DNA of 64,000 nucleotides from assembly GCF_014202475.1 (NCBI RefSeq), contig NZ_JACHGV010000006.1:434001-498000 (forward strand), written 5' to 3'. The translations under genes were made by a program, and so were the position numbers. This DNA is from Streptomyces paradoxus (GTDB taxonomy: Bacteria > Actinomycetota > Actinomycetes > Streptomycetales > Streptomycetaceae). Under the pieces are notes generated by a model. The model saw only the letters and a program-made list of their open reading frames with translations. It ran no database searches and was not told the DNA's origin. Positions 32,606-40,944 of this stretch are shown here, in pieces; position 1 is the stretch's first letter, and every line of letters starts with the position of its first letter.

Positions 32606-35505
32606 TGTCGTCGCTGACGTACGACCTCACCCTCGCCGGGCTCTCGGTGGGCAGCGCGGCGGCGCTGACCGGGATCGGCCTGATCGTGACGTACCGCGCG
32701 ACGGGCGTGCTGAACTTCGCCCACGGCGCGGTCGCGATGGTGTGCGCGTACGTGCTGCGGCAGTGCGTGGTCGAGTGGGGCTGGCCCCTGTGGCTCGGTG
32801 CGGTGGTGACGCTGCTGGTGCTGGCCCCGGGCCTGGGGGTGGTCCTGGAACGGTTCGTCTTCCGGCCCCTGGCGGTTCTGGGCGGCGACCCGGCGCAGAC
32901 GCTGGTGGCGTCCATCGGGGTGTTCGTGCTGCTGGTGGGCGGTGCGGCGCTGCTGTGGGGGCAGGGGGCGCGGGACGACGCGCCGGTGCTGGTGCCGGAC
33001 GAGCCGTGGGGGCAGCTGGCGGTGGTGCTGGTGCTGGCCGCCGGGGTCACGGCGGTGGTGCGCCGGACGCGGTTCGGGCGGGAGCTGCGGGCCGTGGTCG
33101 ACGACCGGCGGCTGGCCGTGCTGGGCGGGATCGACGCGGACCGGGTCGCGGCGACGGGCTGGGCGTTCGGTTCGTTCACGGCCGGTCTGACGGGTGTGCT
33201 GCTCGCGCCGTACGTGCGTCTCGACCCGTACGGTCTGTCGCTGCTCGTGATGGAGGTCGTGGCGGTCGCGGTGGCCGCGCGGATGCGGAGCCTGCCGGTC
33301 GCGGTGGGGGTGGCGCTGGGCATCGGGGTGGCGCAGAGCCAGCTGACGCGGCTGCACCCGTCGGGCTGGGCCGAGCCGCTGCTCCAGGCGTTGGGCACGA
33401 ACCTGTTCGTCGTCGCGTTGCTGGTCGCGGCGCTGGTCCTGCCGGGTATCGGTGAGCGGGACGCGCTGCCGCACACGGCTACCGCGCGCGTGCCGACCCC
33501 GCCGGGCGCCTGGATCGTGGTGTTCGTGCTGTTCCTGCTGCCGCTGGGCCTGGCCGGCCGGGATCTGCACACCTCGGTCCAGGTGCCGGCGCTGGCCGTG
33601 ATCCTGCTGTCCCTGGTGGTCGTCACCGGGCGCGGCGGCCAGATCTCCCTGGGGCAGGCGGCGTACGCGGGCCTGGGCGCCCTGTTCACGGCACTGCTGG
33701 CGGCGGGCCGTTTCCCGGGGCTGCCCGCCCTGCCGGAGCTGGCGGCGCTCGTGGTGTCGGTGGTCCTGGTGGCGCCGCTCGGCCTGCTGACGGGCTGGCC
33801 GGCGATCGGCCGCCGGGGCCTCGCGCTCGCGCTCGCGACGTTCGCGGTCGGAGTGGGAGTGAGCCGCTTCGTCTTCGCCCAGCCGTACGCCACCTCCGGC
33901 CTGTCGCTGGGGCGCCCGGCGGGCTTCGACGGGGATCGGGCGTACTACCTCCTGGAGCTGCTCCTGCTGGCGGTCGCGCTGCTGGCGACGCACGCGCTGC
34001 GCCGGGGGCGGACGGGCCGGGCCCTCGCCGCCATGCGGGACCACGAGCGGGGCGCGCAGGCGGCGGGCGTCCGGGTGCCGTCCCTCAAGCTGCTGGCCTT
34101 CGTCGCGGGCGCCGCGCTGGCCGCGCTGGGCGGCGGCATGCTCGGCATGGGGCTGCGCGCCTTCGACGCCGCCGCCTACGACCCCGTGCGCGGTCTGCTG
34201 TGGTTCGCGGCGGTGGTGGTGCTGGGCGCCGACAGCACGCTCGGCGCCCTCGGCGCGGCGGCTCTCCTGGTCGGGCTGGACGCGGGCACCCGGGGCGGTG
34301 TCGCGGCGGCCCTGATCGGCGTGCTGGCGATCCTGGTGGGCCGTTTCCCGGGCGGCCCGTACGAGGCCCTGCGCACGGCCACGGAACGTCTCCGGCTGCG
34401 CCGCACCCCGGCCCTGACTCCGGCCGGCGCCCGGGCCCGCGGTCTGCTGCGCCCCCCGCAGGCGCAGGCGGCCCCGAGGGCGCCGGTACCGACCGGGGCG
34501 ACGCGCGTGGCCGGCACCGGAGCGGCCGGTCGGCACGAGCCCCCGGACGGCGGGGGCCGCCCGGAACGCCACACGCCGGGCCGGGCGGTCCCCACCCTGC
34601 CGAGCGACGACACCGGCCGACCAACCACCCGGCCCGACCCCGAGAGGTCCCCCGGCCCCTCCCCGACCCCCCAGCCCGAAACACCGCCGAAGCCCTCCGC
34701 GGCGCCGCGGCCCAAACCGACCCCAGACGCCCGGCCCGAGACACCCCCCAAGCCCCCCTCGCCCACCGGCGCCCCGCCGCCCACGGCCCCGGCCACCGCT
34801 GTCCCCGCCGCTCCCCTCCTCACCGCCCGCCGCCTCCACGCCCGCTACGGCGGCTTCACCGCGCTCGACGGAGTGGACCTGGCCCTCTCCCCCGGCCGGA
34901 TCACCGCGGTCGTCGGGCCCAACGGGGCCGGGAAGAGCACCCTGTTCCACTGTCTGGCCGGGACGCTGCCGCCCGCGCGCGGGACCGTGTGGCTCGGCGG
35001 GCGGGACGTCACCGCGCTGCCCGCTCACGCCCGCGCCCGGCTCGGTGTCGCACGGACCTTCCAGCAACTGGCCGTCTTCCCCTCGCTGACCGTCGCCGAG
35101 AACGTCCGTGTCGGCGCCGAGCAGGGCCGGGTGACCGACGCGGGCGCCGTGGAACGCGCCCTCAGGCTGCTCGGGCTCGACGGACCCCTGCGCGCTCGGC
35201 CCGCCGCCGGGCTGCCCACCGGGACGCTGCGCCGCGTCGAACTGGCCCGGGTCCTCGCGGGAAGCCCCCGCGTCCTGCTCCTCGACGAGCCCGCCGCCGG
35301 GCTCGACACCGCCGAAGTGACCGCCCTGGCCCGGGTCCTGAGGGCCCTGGCCGCCGACGGCACGGCCCTCCTGGTCGTGGAGCACGACCTGGACCTGGTG
35401 GCCGGTCTCGCCGACGTCGTGCACGTGATGACCGCGGGCCGGATCGTCGCCTCCGGCCCGCCCGGACGCGTGCTCGACGCCCTCGAACCGGGGGCCGGCC
35501 GATGA
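32605..35505 (+). CDS. LivH-LivM-LivG triple-fusion ABC importer protein
   Basis: The 966-residue protein joins three parts normally encoded by separate genes. Residues 1-295 are a LivH-like permease (RATGVLNFAHGAVAM is the family signature). Residues 300-600 are a LivM-like permease (GRGGQISLGQAAYAGLGA). After a Pro/Arg-rich linker (about 600-735) follows a LivG-type ATPase (735-966) with Walker A GPNGAGKST (771-779), Q-loop TFQQLAVF and Walker B VLLLDEPAAG. The signature reads LPTGTLRRVE, an accepted LivG variant. The result is a transporter with both permeases and one ATPase in a single chain. It overlaps the next gene by ATGA. Confidence 0.9.
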   Translation: MSSLTYDLTLAGLSVGSAAALTGIGLIVTYRATGVLNFAHGAVAMVCAYVLRQCVVEWGWPLWLGAVVTLLVLAPGLGVVLERFVFRPLAVLGGDPAQTLVASIGVFVLLVGGAALLWGQGARDDAPVLVPDEPWGQLAVVLVLAAGVTAVVRRTRFGRELRAVVDDRRLAVLGGIDADRVAATGWAFGSFTAGLTGVLLAPYVRLDPYGLSLLVMEVVAVAVAARMRSLPVAVGVALGIGVAQSQLTRLHPSGWAEPLLQALGTNLFVVALLVAALVLPGIGERDALPHTATARVPTPPGAWIVVFVLFLLPLGLAGRDLHTSVQVPALAVILLSLVVVTGRGGQISLGQAAYAGLGALFTALLAAGRFPGLPALPELAALVVSVVLVAPLGLLTGWPAIGRRGLALALATFAVGVGVSRFVFAQPYATSGLSLGRPAGFDGDRAYYLLELLLLAVALLATHALRRGRTGRALAAMRDHERGAQAAGVRVPSLKLLAFVAGAALAALGGGMLGMGLRAFDAAAYDPVRGLLWFAAVVVLGADSTLGALGAAALLVGLDAGTRGGVAAALIGVLAILVGRFPGGPYEALRTATERLRLRRTPALTPAGARARGLLRPPQAQAAPRAPVPTGATRVAGTGAAGRHEPPDGGGRPERHTPGRAVPTLPSDDTGRPTTRPDPERSPGPSPTPQPETPPKPSAAPRPKPTPDARPETPPKPPSPTGAPPPTAPATAVPAAPLLTARRLHARYGGFTALDGVDLALSPGRITAVVGPNGAGKSTLFHCLAGTLPPARGTVWLGGRDVTALPAHARARLGVARTFQQLAVFPSLTVAENVRVGAEQGRVTDAGAVERALRLLGLDGPLRARPAAGLPTGTLRRVELARVLAGSPRVLLLDEPAAGLDTAEVTALARVLRALAADGTALLVVEHDLDLVAGLADVVHVMTAGRIVASGPPGRVLDALEPGAGR

Positions 35506-36143
35506 CCACCGTCTCCCTGCGCCACGCACGCGTGCGCTACGGCCCCCTTGAGGCCCTGCACGGCATCACCCTCGCCGCCCCCGGCCCCGGCCTCACCGTG
35601 CTGCTCGGCCGCAACGGCTCCGGCCGCACCACCACGCTGCGCGCCCTGGCCGGCACCGTGCCCCTGTCGGGCGGCACGGTGGTGTGGGACGGCACGGACG
35701 TGACCCGCGTCCCCGCGTACGAACGCGCCCGGCGCGGGATGTGCCTGGTGCCGGAGCGGCAGGCCGTGTTCGGCTCGCTCACCGTGCGCGAGAACCTCGA
35801 ACTCGCCGCGCGTGACCACACGGTGGCCCTCGACGCCTATCCACAGCTGCGGCCCTTGCTGGAGCGGCGCGCCGGCACCCTCTCGGGCGGGGAGCAGCGC
35901 ATGCTCGCCCTCTCCCGGGCCCTGCTCGCACGCGCCCGCGTGGTGCTCGTCGACGAGCCCGCCCAGGGCATGTCGCCCTCGGTCGCGGCCCGGACGTACG
36001 AGCTGCTGGGCGCACTGGACGCCTGTGTGGTGGTCGCCGAGCAGCGGCTGCCGCCCGCCCTGCGGGACCGGCCCGCGATCGTCTACGAACTGCGCCGCGG
36101 GGCCGTCGTGTTCGCCGGGGAGGCGGGCGAGCTCACCGGCTGA
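35502..36143 (+). CDS. LivF-type ABC ATPase with altered Walker A
   Basis: The 213-residue ATPase is LivF-like, with a signature LSGGEQRM and Walker B VVLVDEPAQGM. The Walker A reads GRNGSGRTT: Arg42 stands in the place of the invariant lysine that contacts ATP phosphates. The codon is CGC, clearly Arg. The partner ATPase in the fusion protein keeps its lysine. This suggests an asymmetric pair in which one site may bind ATP but hydrolyse poorly. It is translated in coupling with the fusion gene and completes the importer. Confidence 0.85.
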   Translation: MTTVSLRHARVRYGPLEALHGITLAAPGPGLTVLLGRNGSGRTTTLRALAGTVPLSGGTVVWDGTDVTRVPAYERARRGMCLVPERQAVFGSLTVRENLELAARDHTVALDAYPQLRPLLERRAGTLSGGEQRMLALSRALLARARVVLVDEPAQGMSPSVAARTYELLGALDACVVVAEQRLPPALRDRPAIVYELRRGAVVFAGEAGELTG

Positions 36144-36156
36144 CGCCGGACGCCGA

Positions 36157-36188
36157 AGCCCCGTCCGGTCGGCCGACCGGACGGGGCT
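36157..36188. terminator. Perfect 14-bp hairpin terminator
   Basis: Bases 36157-36170 pair perfectly with 36175-36188 around a GGCC loop, 13 bases past the LivF stop and 28 bases before the stop of the convergent muralytic gene. Confidence 0.85.
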
Positions 36189-36215
36189 CGTGTCCCGGCG
36201 AGGGGGAGCAGCGGC

Positions 36216-36848
36216 TCAGAACTTGAGGCGCAGGCCGGGCACGATCACATCGGGATCCCCGCCGATGGCGGCCTTGTTGGCGGCGTAGAGGCGCTGCCAG
36301 GTGGTCCCGTGCCGGGCTGCGACACCGCTCAGCGTGTCGCCCCGGCGGACGGTGTAGTCACCGCGGGAGGAGCCGCGGTCCGCGTGTTCCGTGGAACGCG
36401 CCGGCGCCTTCGGCGGCTTCGCCGGGGCCGGCGCGGTGGAGGTGACCGGGTCGGCGGCGGGCGCACCGCCACTGGCCCCGGCGCGTGCCGAGCAGGTCGG
36501 CCAGGCGCCCCATCCCTGGGCGCGCTGGACCTTGGTGGCGACGGCGATCTGCTGGGACCTGCTCGCCCGGTCGGCGGTGGGCGCGTAGGCCGTGCCGCCG
36601 TAGGCGTTCCAGGTGGAGGCGGCGAACTGGAGACCGCCGTAGTAGCCGTTGCCGGTGTTGATGTGCCAGTTGCCGCCGCTCTCGCACTGGGCGATGCGGT
36701 CCCACACTCCGCTGTCGGCCGCCGCGGCGTTCCCGGTCGCGGCGAGCAGTCCGAGGGGCGCGAGCAGTGCCGCCCCGGCGAGGACCGCCGTCGTACGAAC
36801 CTGGCTCTTCCGGGCGTCGATGCGAGAGGAATCGGCACATTCGGACAT
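36216..36848 (-). CDS. Resuscitation-promoting-factor-type transglycosylase with LysM
   Basis: The 210-residue secreted protein has a signal peptide (about 1-44, AAAA-D). An Rpf domain (about 45-120) follows, with VWDRIAQCESGGNWHINTGN, catalytic Glu56 and the GYYGGLQF motif. A Pro/Ala linker and a C-terminal LysM (about 165-210, YTVRRGDTLSGVAARHGTTW) complete it. It should cleave peptidoglycan glycan strands and help spores or dormant cells resume growth. The ATG at 36848 gives the signal peptide; the ORF to 37010 lies in leader DNA. A structured leader precedes it. I did not link it to a specific rpf letter name. Confidence 0.9.
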   Translation of the reverse strand: MSECADSSRIDARKSQVRTTAVLAGAALLAPLGLLAATGNAAAADSGVWDRIAQCESGGNWHINTGNGYYGGLQFAASTWNAYGGTAYAPTADRASRSQQIAVATKVQRAQGWGAWPTCSARAGASGGAPAADPVTSTAPAPAKPPKAPARSTEHADRGSSRGDYTVRRGDTLSGVAARHGTTWQRLYAANKAAIGGDPDVIVPGLRLKF

Positions 36849-37391
36849 GTAGGTCCCTTTCGAAACACCCGGGATCCCCCAAGGCGGAGCGCCACTCCCG
36901 CGCCATGGGACGCGGACGCCGCGCTCGCCCCGTCCACCGGAGCGGTGCCGTGCCCGGTTCCTGGGAACCGGGCGGCCGGTGGACGTACCCGAGCGGTGCT
37001 CGTTGCACACGGCGGAGGAATCTAAGGAGGTCGGCGGCCGTCATCAACCAGTCGCCCGTCCGGGCAGGCCAGTTCACCGATACCTCGGGTAACGGCAATT
37101 TCCGGACACCCACTTCATTCGCGGATTTCCGGATTTATTTACCAACCCTCCTGACGGCCTGTGACCCACTTCACCCTCACAACACCCTTTACATATCCGC
37201 GAGTTGACGGTGAGTGCGCGATTCCGCGCGAGGCGTGACCCTGTGCGCTGGTTGGTTCGATTCCGTTCGCCCTGGGGCGTGACTCCCGCCACAGATCGCC
37301 CGTTGTCTTCTGCATGAGCCGGGACCTACCCGGACCACGGGCCGGGAGCCACCCGGCTTCGCCACGCACCGCATCCCCGAGGGAGCCACCC
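36849..37391. promoter_or_regulatory. Divergent region with structured leader of the Rpf/LysM gene
   Basis: These 543 bp contain no convincing gene. In the minus-strand leader, CGTCCACCGG (36931-36940) pairs with 36976-36985, enclosing a second hairpin of 9-bp arms (36952-36960 with 36965-36973). Actinobacterial rpf genes are often controlled by c-di-AMP (ydaO) riboswitches, but the diagnostic GGGGUGAAUC and GCUAACC strings are absent. The DNA from 37080 to 37200 is AT-rich and probably holds the promoters. Confidence 0.5.
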
Positions 37392-38189
37392 GTGCCGCGC
37401 ATGCTCGACGTCAGCGACGAGGTACGCGCCGAGATCGGCGACGAAGAAGCCGACCGCCTGCTCGCCGGAGAGACCGCCCCGGGCAGCTACGACTGCACGT
37501 CCTGCCGCACTCCGGGCGACTCCGAGCAGGAGCGCACCAGCACCGTCCTGTTCATCGGTGACGAGACCGCCGTCCTCGCCTTCGCCCACGCCGGCTGTCT
37601 GCCCTCGCAGGTCGTGCAGGTCACCGAGGAGCAACTGCGGGGCGCCGTGAAGTCCATCACCGGCGACACCGTCGACGTGGAGCCCGACCGGGTGGTGCCC
37701 GAGCAGGCGGTGCCCGAGCAGGCGGTGCTCGGGGTCACCAGCGGGCTCGTCCTGATCGGCGGGGAGCTCCACCCGGCCCTCGTGGTGGAGCCGACCGGCC
37801 CCATCGCCCGGCCCGGCACGGCCGGCACCGGCGACGACTTCCTCCCGCTGCTCATCGAGCAGGGCTTCATGCCGCTGGCGGAGCTGTCCGCCGTACCGCC
37901 GGTACTGCACGGCTGGTCGGTGCTGCTCGCCATGGGCCGGCTGCACGCGGTGCTCCAGCCGGGCAGCAACGGCGGCCAGCCGGTGGCCTGGTGGCAGGCG
38001 CACCAGCCGCTCCAGGTGACCGAGGGCTGGCGGGTGGCCGCCACCAAGCACCAGCAGGTGCTGATGTTCGCCGCGCCCGTCGGCTCGATCGGCCGCCAGC
38101 CGCGCGAGGACCTGCTGCGGGACGCACTGGACAAGGCCGCGGCGAACGGAAAGCTGGTCGGCTCGGCGCTGCCGCTGGCCGGCACCTGA
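37392..38189 (+). CDS. Unknown protein, Streptomyces-type, with internal PEQAV repeat
   Basis: The 265-residue product has a domain with CTSCRTPGDSEQERTSTVLFIG near the start, a short tandem repeat VPEQAVPEQAV in the middle, and a conserved-looking WWQAHQPLQVTEGWRVAATKHQQVLMF region. No signal peptide or membrane segment is seen. I do not recognise the family. The GTG at 37392 has GGGAG 7 bases upstream; the ATG at 37401 is possible. Confidence 0.72.
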   Translation: MPRMLDVSDEVRAEIGDEEADRLLAGETAPGSYDCTSCRTPGDSEQERTSTVLFIGDETAVLAFAHAGCLPSQVVQVTEEQLRGAVKSITGDTVDVEPDRVVPEQAVPEQAVLGVTSGLVLIGGELHPALVVEPTGPIARPGTAGTGDDFLPLLIEQGFMPLAELSAVPPVLHGWSVLLAMGRLHAVLQPGSNGGQPVAWWQAHQPLQVTEGWRVAATKHQQVLMFAAPVGSIGRQPREDLLRDALDKAAANGKLVGSALPLAGT

Positions 38190-38274
38190 GCCGCCCGTCA
38201 CCCGAGCACGCCGTAGACCTGCGAAAGCCGTACCCGGGCCGCATCCCTTGACCCGCGGGGTCGTTTGGACATAC

Positions 38275-38661
38275 GTGCACGCATACGACGTTCCCCGCCG
38301 CCAGTCCTTCTCGCCGATCCCGTCCGCGCGATCGGCTCAGGACTCCCAGGGCGGCCCATCGGCCACGCCGATCTACGACGCGCTCTACGCCGAGTACGTC
38401 AAGTCCTTCCGCGCACTGCCCGGCGACCGCAGCGGCGAGGAGAGGCTGGGCTTCACCGCCTTCGGGAACACCCCGCACAGCTCGGGCTCGTACACAGGGG
38501 CGTACGGCAGCTCCTACAGCGCCTACAGCGCGGGCGCCCAGAGCGCCCGCCATGCCGCCGGGCAGCAGCCGCAGTGGCAGCGCGTCGGGACCATCGGCTC
38601 ACACAGCACGGGGATGCACCACGTCCCGGCCGCGCTGCCGCCGGGACGGCGCGGCGTCTGA
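38275..38661 (+). CDS. Unknown Ser/Tyr/Gly-rich protein with TPIYDALYAEY motif
   Basis: The 128-residue product has low-complexity ends rich in Ser, Tyr, Gly and Ala and a short conserved-looking core TPIYDALYAEYVKSFRALPGD. I recall TPIYDSL-type motifs in DUF6643-like Streptomyces proteins, but the link is weak. The start is uncertain: GTG at 38275 lacks a Shine-Dalgarno sequence, and a TTGACC resembling a -35 box lies just upstream, so it may be leaderless. A 15-bp perfect terminator follows. Confidence 0.6.
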   Translation: MHAYDVPRRQSFSPIPSARSAQDSQGGPSATPIYDALYAEYVKSFRALPGDRSGEERLGFTAFGNTPHSSGSYTGAYGSSYSAYSAGAQSARHAAGQQPQWQRVGTIGSHSTGMHHVPAALPPGRRGV

Positions 38662-38677
38662 GCGAGCACCACACAGC

Positions 38678-38712
38678 GGAAAGGGCGGCCCCCGAACGGG
38701 GCCGCCCTTTCC
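38678..38712. terminator. Perfect 15-bp bidirectional terminator hairpin
   Basis: GGAAAGGGCGGCCCC (38678-38692) pairs perfectly with 38698-38712 around a five-base loop, between the convergent unknown gene and der, 12 bases from the der stop. Confidence 0.85.
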
Positions 38713-38724
38713 GGTTGCTTCGCG

Positions 38725-40218
38725 CTACTTCTTCTTGCCGCGCTTCTCGCGCACCCGCACGGAGATGTGGATCGGCGTCCCGTCGAAGCCGAACTCCTCG
38801 CGCAGCCGGCGCTCGATGAAGCGCCGGTAGCCCGCCTCGATGAAACCGGAGGCGAACAGCACGAACCGCGGCGGCTTGGTGCCCGCCTGCGTGCCGAACA
38901 GGATGCGCGGCTGCTTGCCGCCCCGGACCGGGTGCGGGTGGGCGGCGACCAGCTCACCGAGGAAGGCGTTCAGCCGGCCCGTCGGGACCCGGGTCTCCCA
39001 GCCGGCCAGGGCCGTCTCGATCGCGGGGACCAGCTTCTCCATGTGCCGCCCGGTGCGCGCCGAGACGTTCACCCGCGGCGCCCACGCCACCTGGCCGAGC
39101 TCGGTCTCGATCTCCCGCTCCAGGTAGTAGCGGCGCTCCTCGTCGAGGGTGTCCCACTTGTTGTACGCCATGACGATCGCGCGGCCGGCCTCGACGGCCA
39201 TGGTGACGATCCGCTGGTCCTGCACCGAGACGGACTCGGAGCCGTCGATCAGGATGACCGCGACCTCCGCCTTCTCCACGGCGGCCGCCGTGCGCAGCGA
39301 GGCGTAGTAGTCGGCGCCCTGCTGGAGGTGGACCCGCTTGCGGATGCCCGCCGTGTCGACGAACTTCCAGGTGACGCCGCCGAGTTCGATCAGCTCGTCG
39401 ACCGGGTCGCGGGTCGTGCCCGCCAGCTCGTTGACGACGACGCGCTCCTCGCCCGCCACCTTGTTCAGCAGGGAGGACTTGCCGACGTTCGGGCGCCCGA
39501 TCAGGGCGATGCGGCGCGGGCCGCCGATGCCGCCCCCGCCGAACGTCTCGCGCGGCGCCTCGGGGAGCACCTCCAGGACCTGGTCGAGCATGTCGCCGGT
39601 GCCGCGGCCGTGCAGCGCGGAGACCGGGTGCGGCTCCCCCAGGCCCAGCGACCACAGGTAGGACGCGTCGGCCTCGCCGCTCGGGCCGTCGACCTTGTTG
39701 GCGCACAACACGACCGGCTTGCCGGCCTTGCGGAGCAGCCGGACGACGGCCTCGTCGGTGTCGGTGGCGCCGACCTTGGCGTCGACGACGAAGACGACCG
39801 CGTCGGCGGCCTCGATGGCGTACTCGGCCTGGGCGGCCACGGAGGCGTCGATGCCGAGGACGTCCTGCTCCCAGCCGCCGGTGTCGACGACCTTGAAGCG
39901 GCGGCCCGCCCACTCGGCCTCGTACGTCACACGGTCGCGGGTGACGCCGGGCTTGTCCTCGACGACGGCCTCGCGGCGCCCGATGATGCGGTTCACCAGG
40001 GTCGACTTGCCGACATTGGGGCGGCCGACGACGGCGAGGACGGGCAGCGGACCGTGCCCGGCCGCCTCGATGGCACCCTCGACGTCTTCGAGGTCGAAGC
40101 CCTCCTCGGCGGCGAGCTCCATGAACTCCGCGTACTCGGCGTCGCCGAGCGCCCCGTGGTCGTGCTCGTACGCGCCGTCGGAGGCGTCCGAGCCGTCGGG
40201 CTGGATGTGGTCGTTCAT
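38725..40218 (-). CDS. der: Ribosome assembly GTPase Der (EngA)
   Basis: The 497-residue protein has two GTPase domains in tandem: VVGRPNVGKSTLVNRI with VDTGGWEQD and ANKVDG in the first, and LIGRPNVGKSSLLNKV with VDTAGIRKR and YNKWD in the second. A C-terminal KH-like domain ends with Lys/Arg. An acidic N-terminal extension of about 55 residues is typical of actinobacteria. Der is needed for 50S ribosome maturation. It lies at the end of the minus-strand set with the acyltransferase and cmk, 78 bp from the former. Confidence 0.97.
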   Translation of the reverse strand: MNDHIQPDGSDASDGAYEHDHGALGDAEYAEFMELAAEEGFDLEDVEGAIEAAGHGPLPVLAVVGRPNVGKSTLVNRIIGRREAVVEDKPGVTRDRVTYEAEWAGRRFKVVDTGGWEQDVLGIDASVAAQAEYAIEAADAVVFVVDAKVGATDTDEAVVRLLRKAGKPVVLCANKVDGPSGEADASYLWSLGLGEPHPVSALHGRGTGDMLDQVLEVLPEAPRETFGGGGIGGPRRIALIGRPNVGKSSLLNKVAGEERVVVNELAGTTRDPVDELIELGGVTWKFVDTAGIRKRVHLQQGADYYASLRTAAAVEKAEVAVILIDGSESVSVQDQRIVTMAVEAGRAIVMAYNKWDTLDEERRYYLEREIETELGQVAWAPRVNVSARTGRHMEKLVPAIETALAGWETRVPTGRLNAFLGELVAAHPHPVRGGKQPRILFGTQAGTKPPRFVLFASGFIEAGYRRFIERRLREEFGFDGTPIHISVRVREKRGKKK

Positions 40219-40296
40219 GAAGTCCGTACCTCGTAGTTCATCGTGGTGGTCGGTGGAGTACCCGCTGTTCCGGGCTGATCCACTACTCAGTGTCGC

Positions 40297-40944
40297 CTAG
40301 CGCCCGGTGAGGCGCCTGGCGTTTTCCAGGTGGGCCGCGAGCTGCTTCTGGATGCGCCCGGTCGCCTCGTCCAGCGCCTTGCGCGTCCGGCGACCGCTGC
40401 CGTCGCCCGCCTCGAAGGGCTCGCCGAAGACGACGTCGACGCGGGAGCGCAGCGGAGGCAGCGCCTTTATCAACCGTCCGGGCTTGTCGGAACTTCCCAG
40501 CACGGCCACCGGGACGATCGGGGCGCCGCTGCGCACCGCGAAGTACGCGAGGCCGGCGCGCAGGGAGGCGAAGTCGCCCTCGCCCCGGGTGCCCTCGGGG
40601 AAGATGCCGAGCACGCCGCCGGCCGCCAGGACACCCAGCGCGTGGGTGATCGCCGTGCGGTCGGTGGTGTCGCGGTCGACCTTCACCTGCCCGATACCGA
40701 GCAGGAAGGGGTCCAGCGGCCCGATGAACGCTTCCTTCTTGATCAGGAAGTGCGTCGGCCGGGGCGCCACGCCCATGACCATCGGGCCGTCGATGTTGTG
40801 GGAGTGGTTGACCGCGAAGATCACCGGGCCGCTCGCGGGCACCCGCCAGGCGCCGAGCACGCGCGGCTTCCACAGCCCGTACATCAGGCCGACGCCGATA
40901 CGCCGCCCGACCTCGGCACCCCGTGCCGAAGGCAGTTCGGTCAC
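40297..40944 (-). CDS. PlsC-type 1-acyl-glycerol-3-phosphate acyltransferase
   Basis: The 215-residue enzyme has the acyltransferase motif NHSHNID (NHxxxxD) and the FPEGTRGEG block that binds glycerol phosphate. It should add an acyl chain to lysophosphatidate in phospholipid synthesis at the membrane, but related enzymes use other acceptors. The GTG at 40944 overlaps the cmk stop (GTGA), so the two genes are translationally coupled; the longer ORF start at 40983 lies inside cmk. Confidence 0.9.
   Translation of the reverse strand: MTELPSARGAEVGRRIGVGLMYGLWKPRVLGAWRVPASGPVIFAVNHSHNIDGPMVMGVAPRPTHFLIKKEAFIGPLDPFLLGIGQVKVDRDTTDRTAITHALGVLAAGGVLGIFPEGTRGEGDFASLRAGLAYFAVRSGAPIVPVAVLGSSDKPGRLIKALPPLRSRVDVVFGEPFEAGDGSGRRTRKALDEATGRIQKQLAAHLENARRLTGR

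Noticed and set aside
36849..37000. c-di-AMP (ydaO) riboswitch before the Rpf/LysM gene
   Set aside because: The context fits, but the conserved GGGGUGAAUC and GCUAACC strings cannot be found, so I only report a structured leader.
38248..38274. TTG start of the unknown gene at 38275
   Set aside because: The TTGACC reads better as a -35 element, and no Shine-Dalgarno sequence supports the TTG start.
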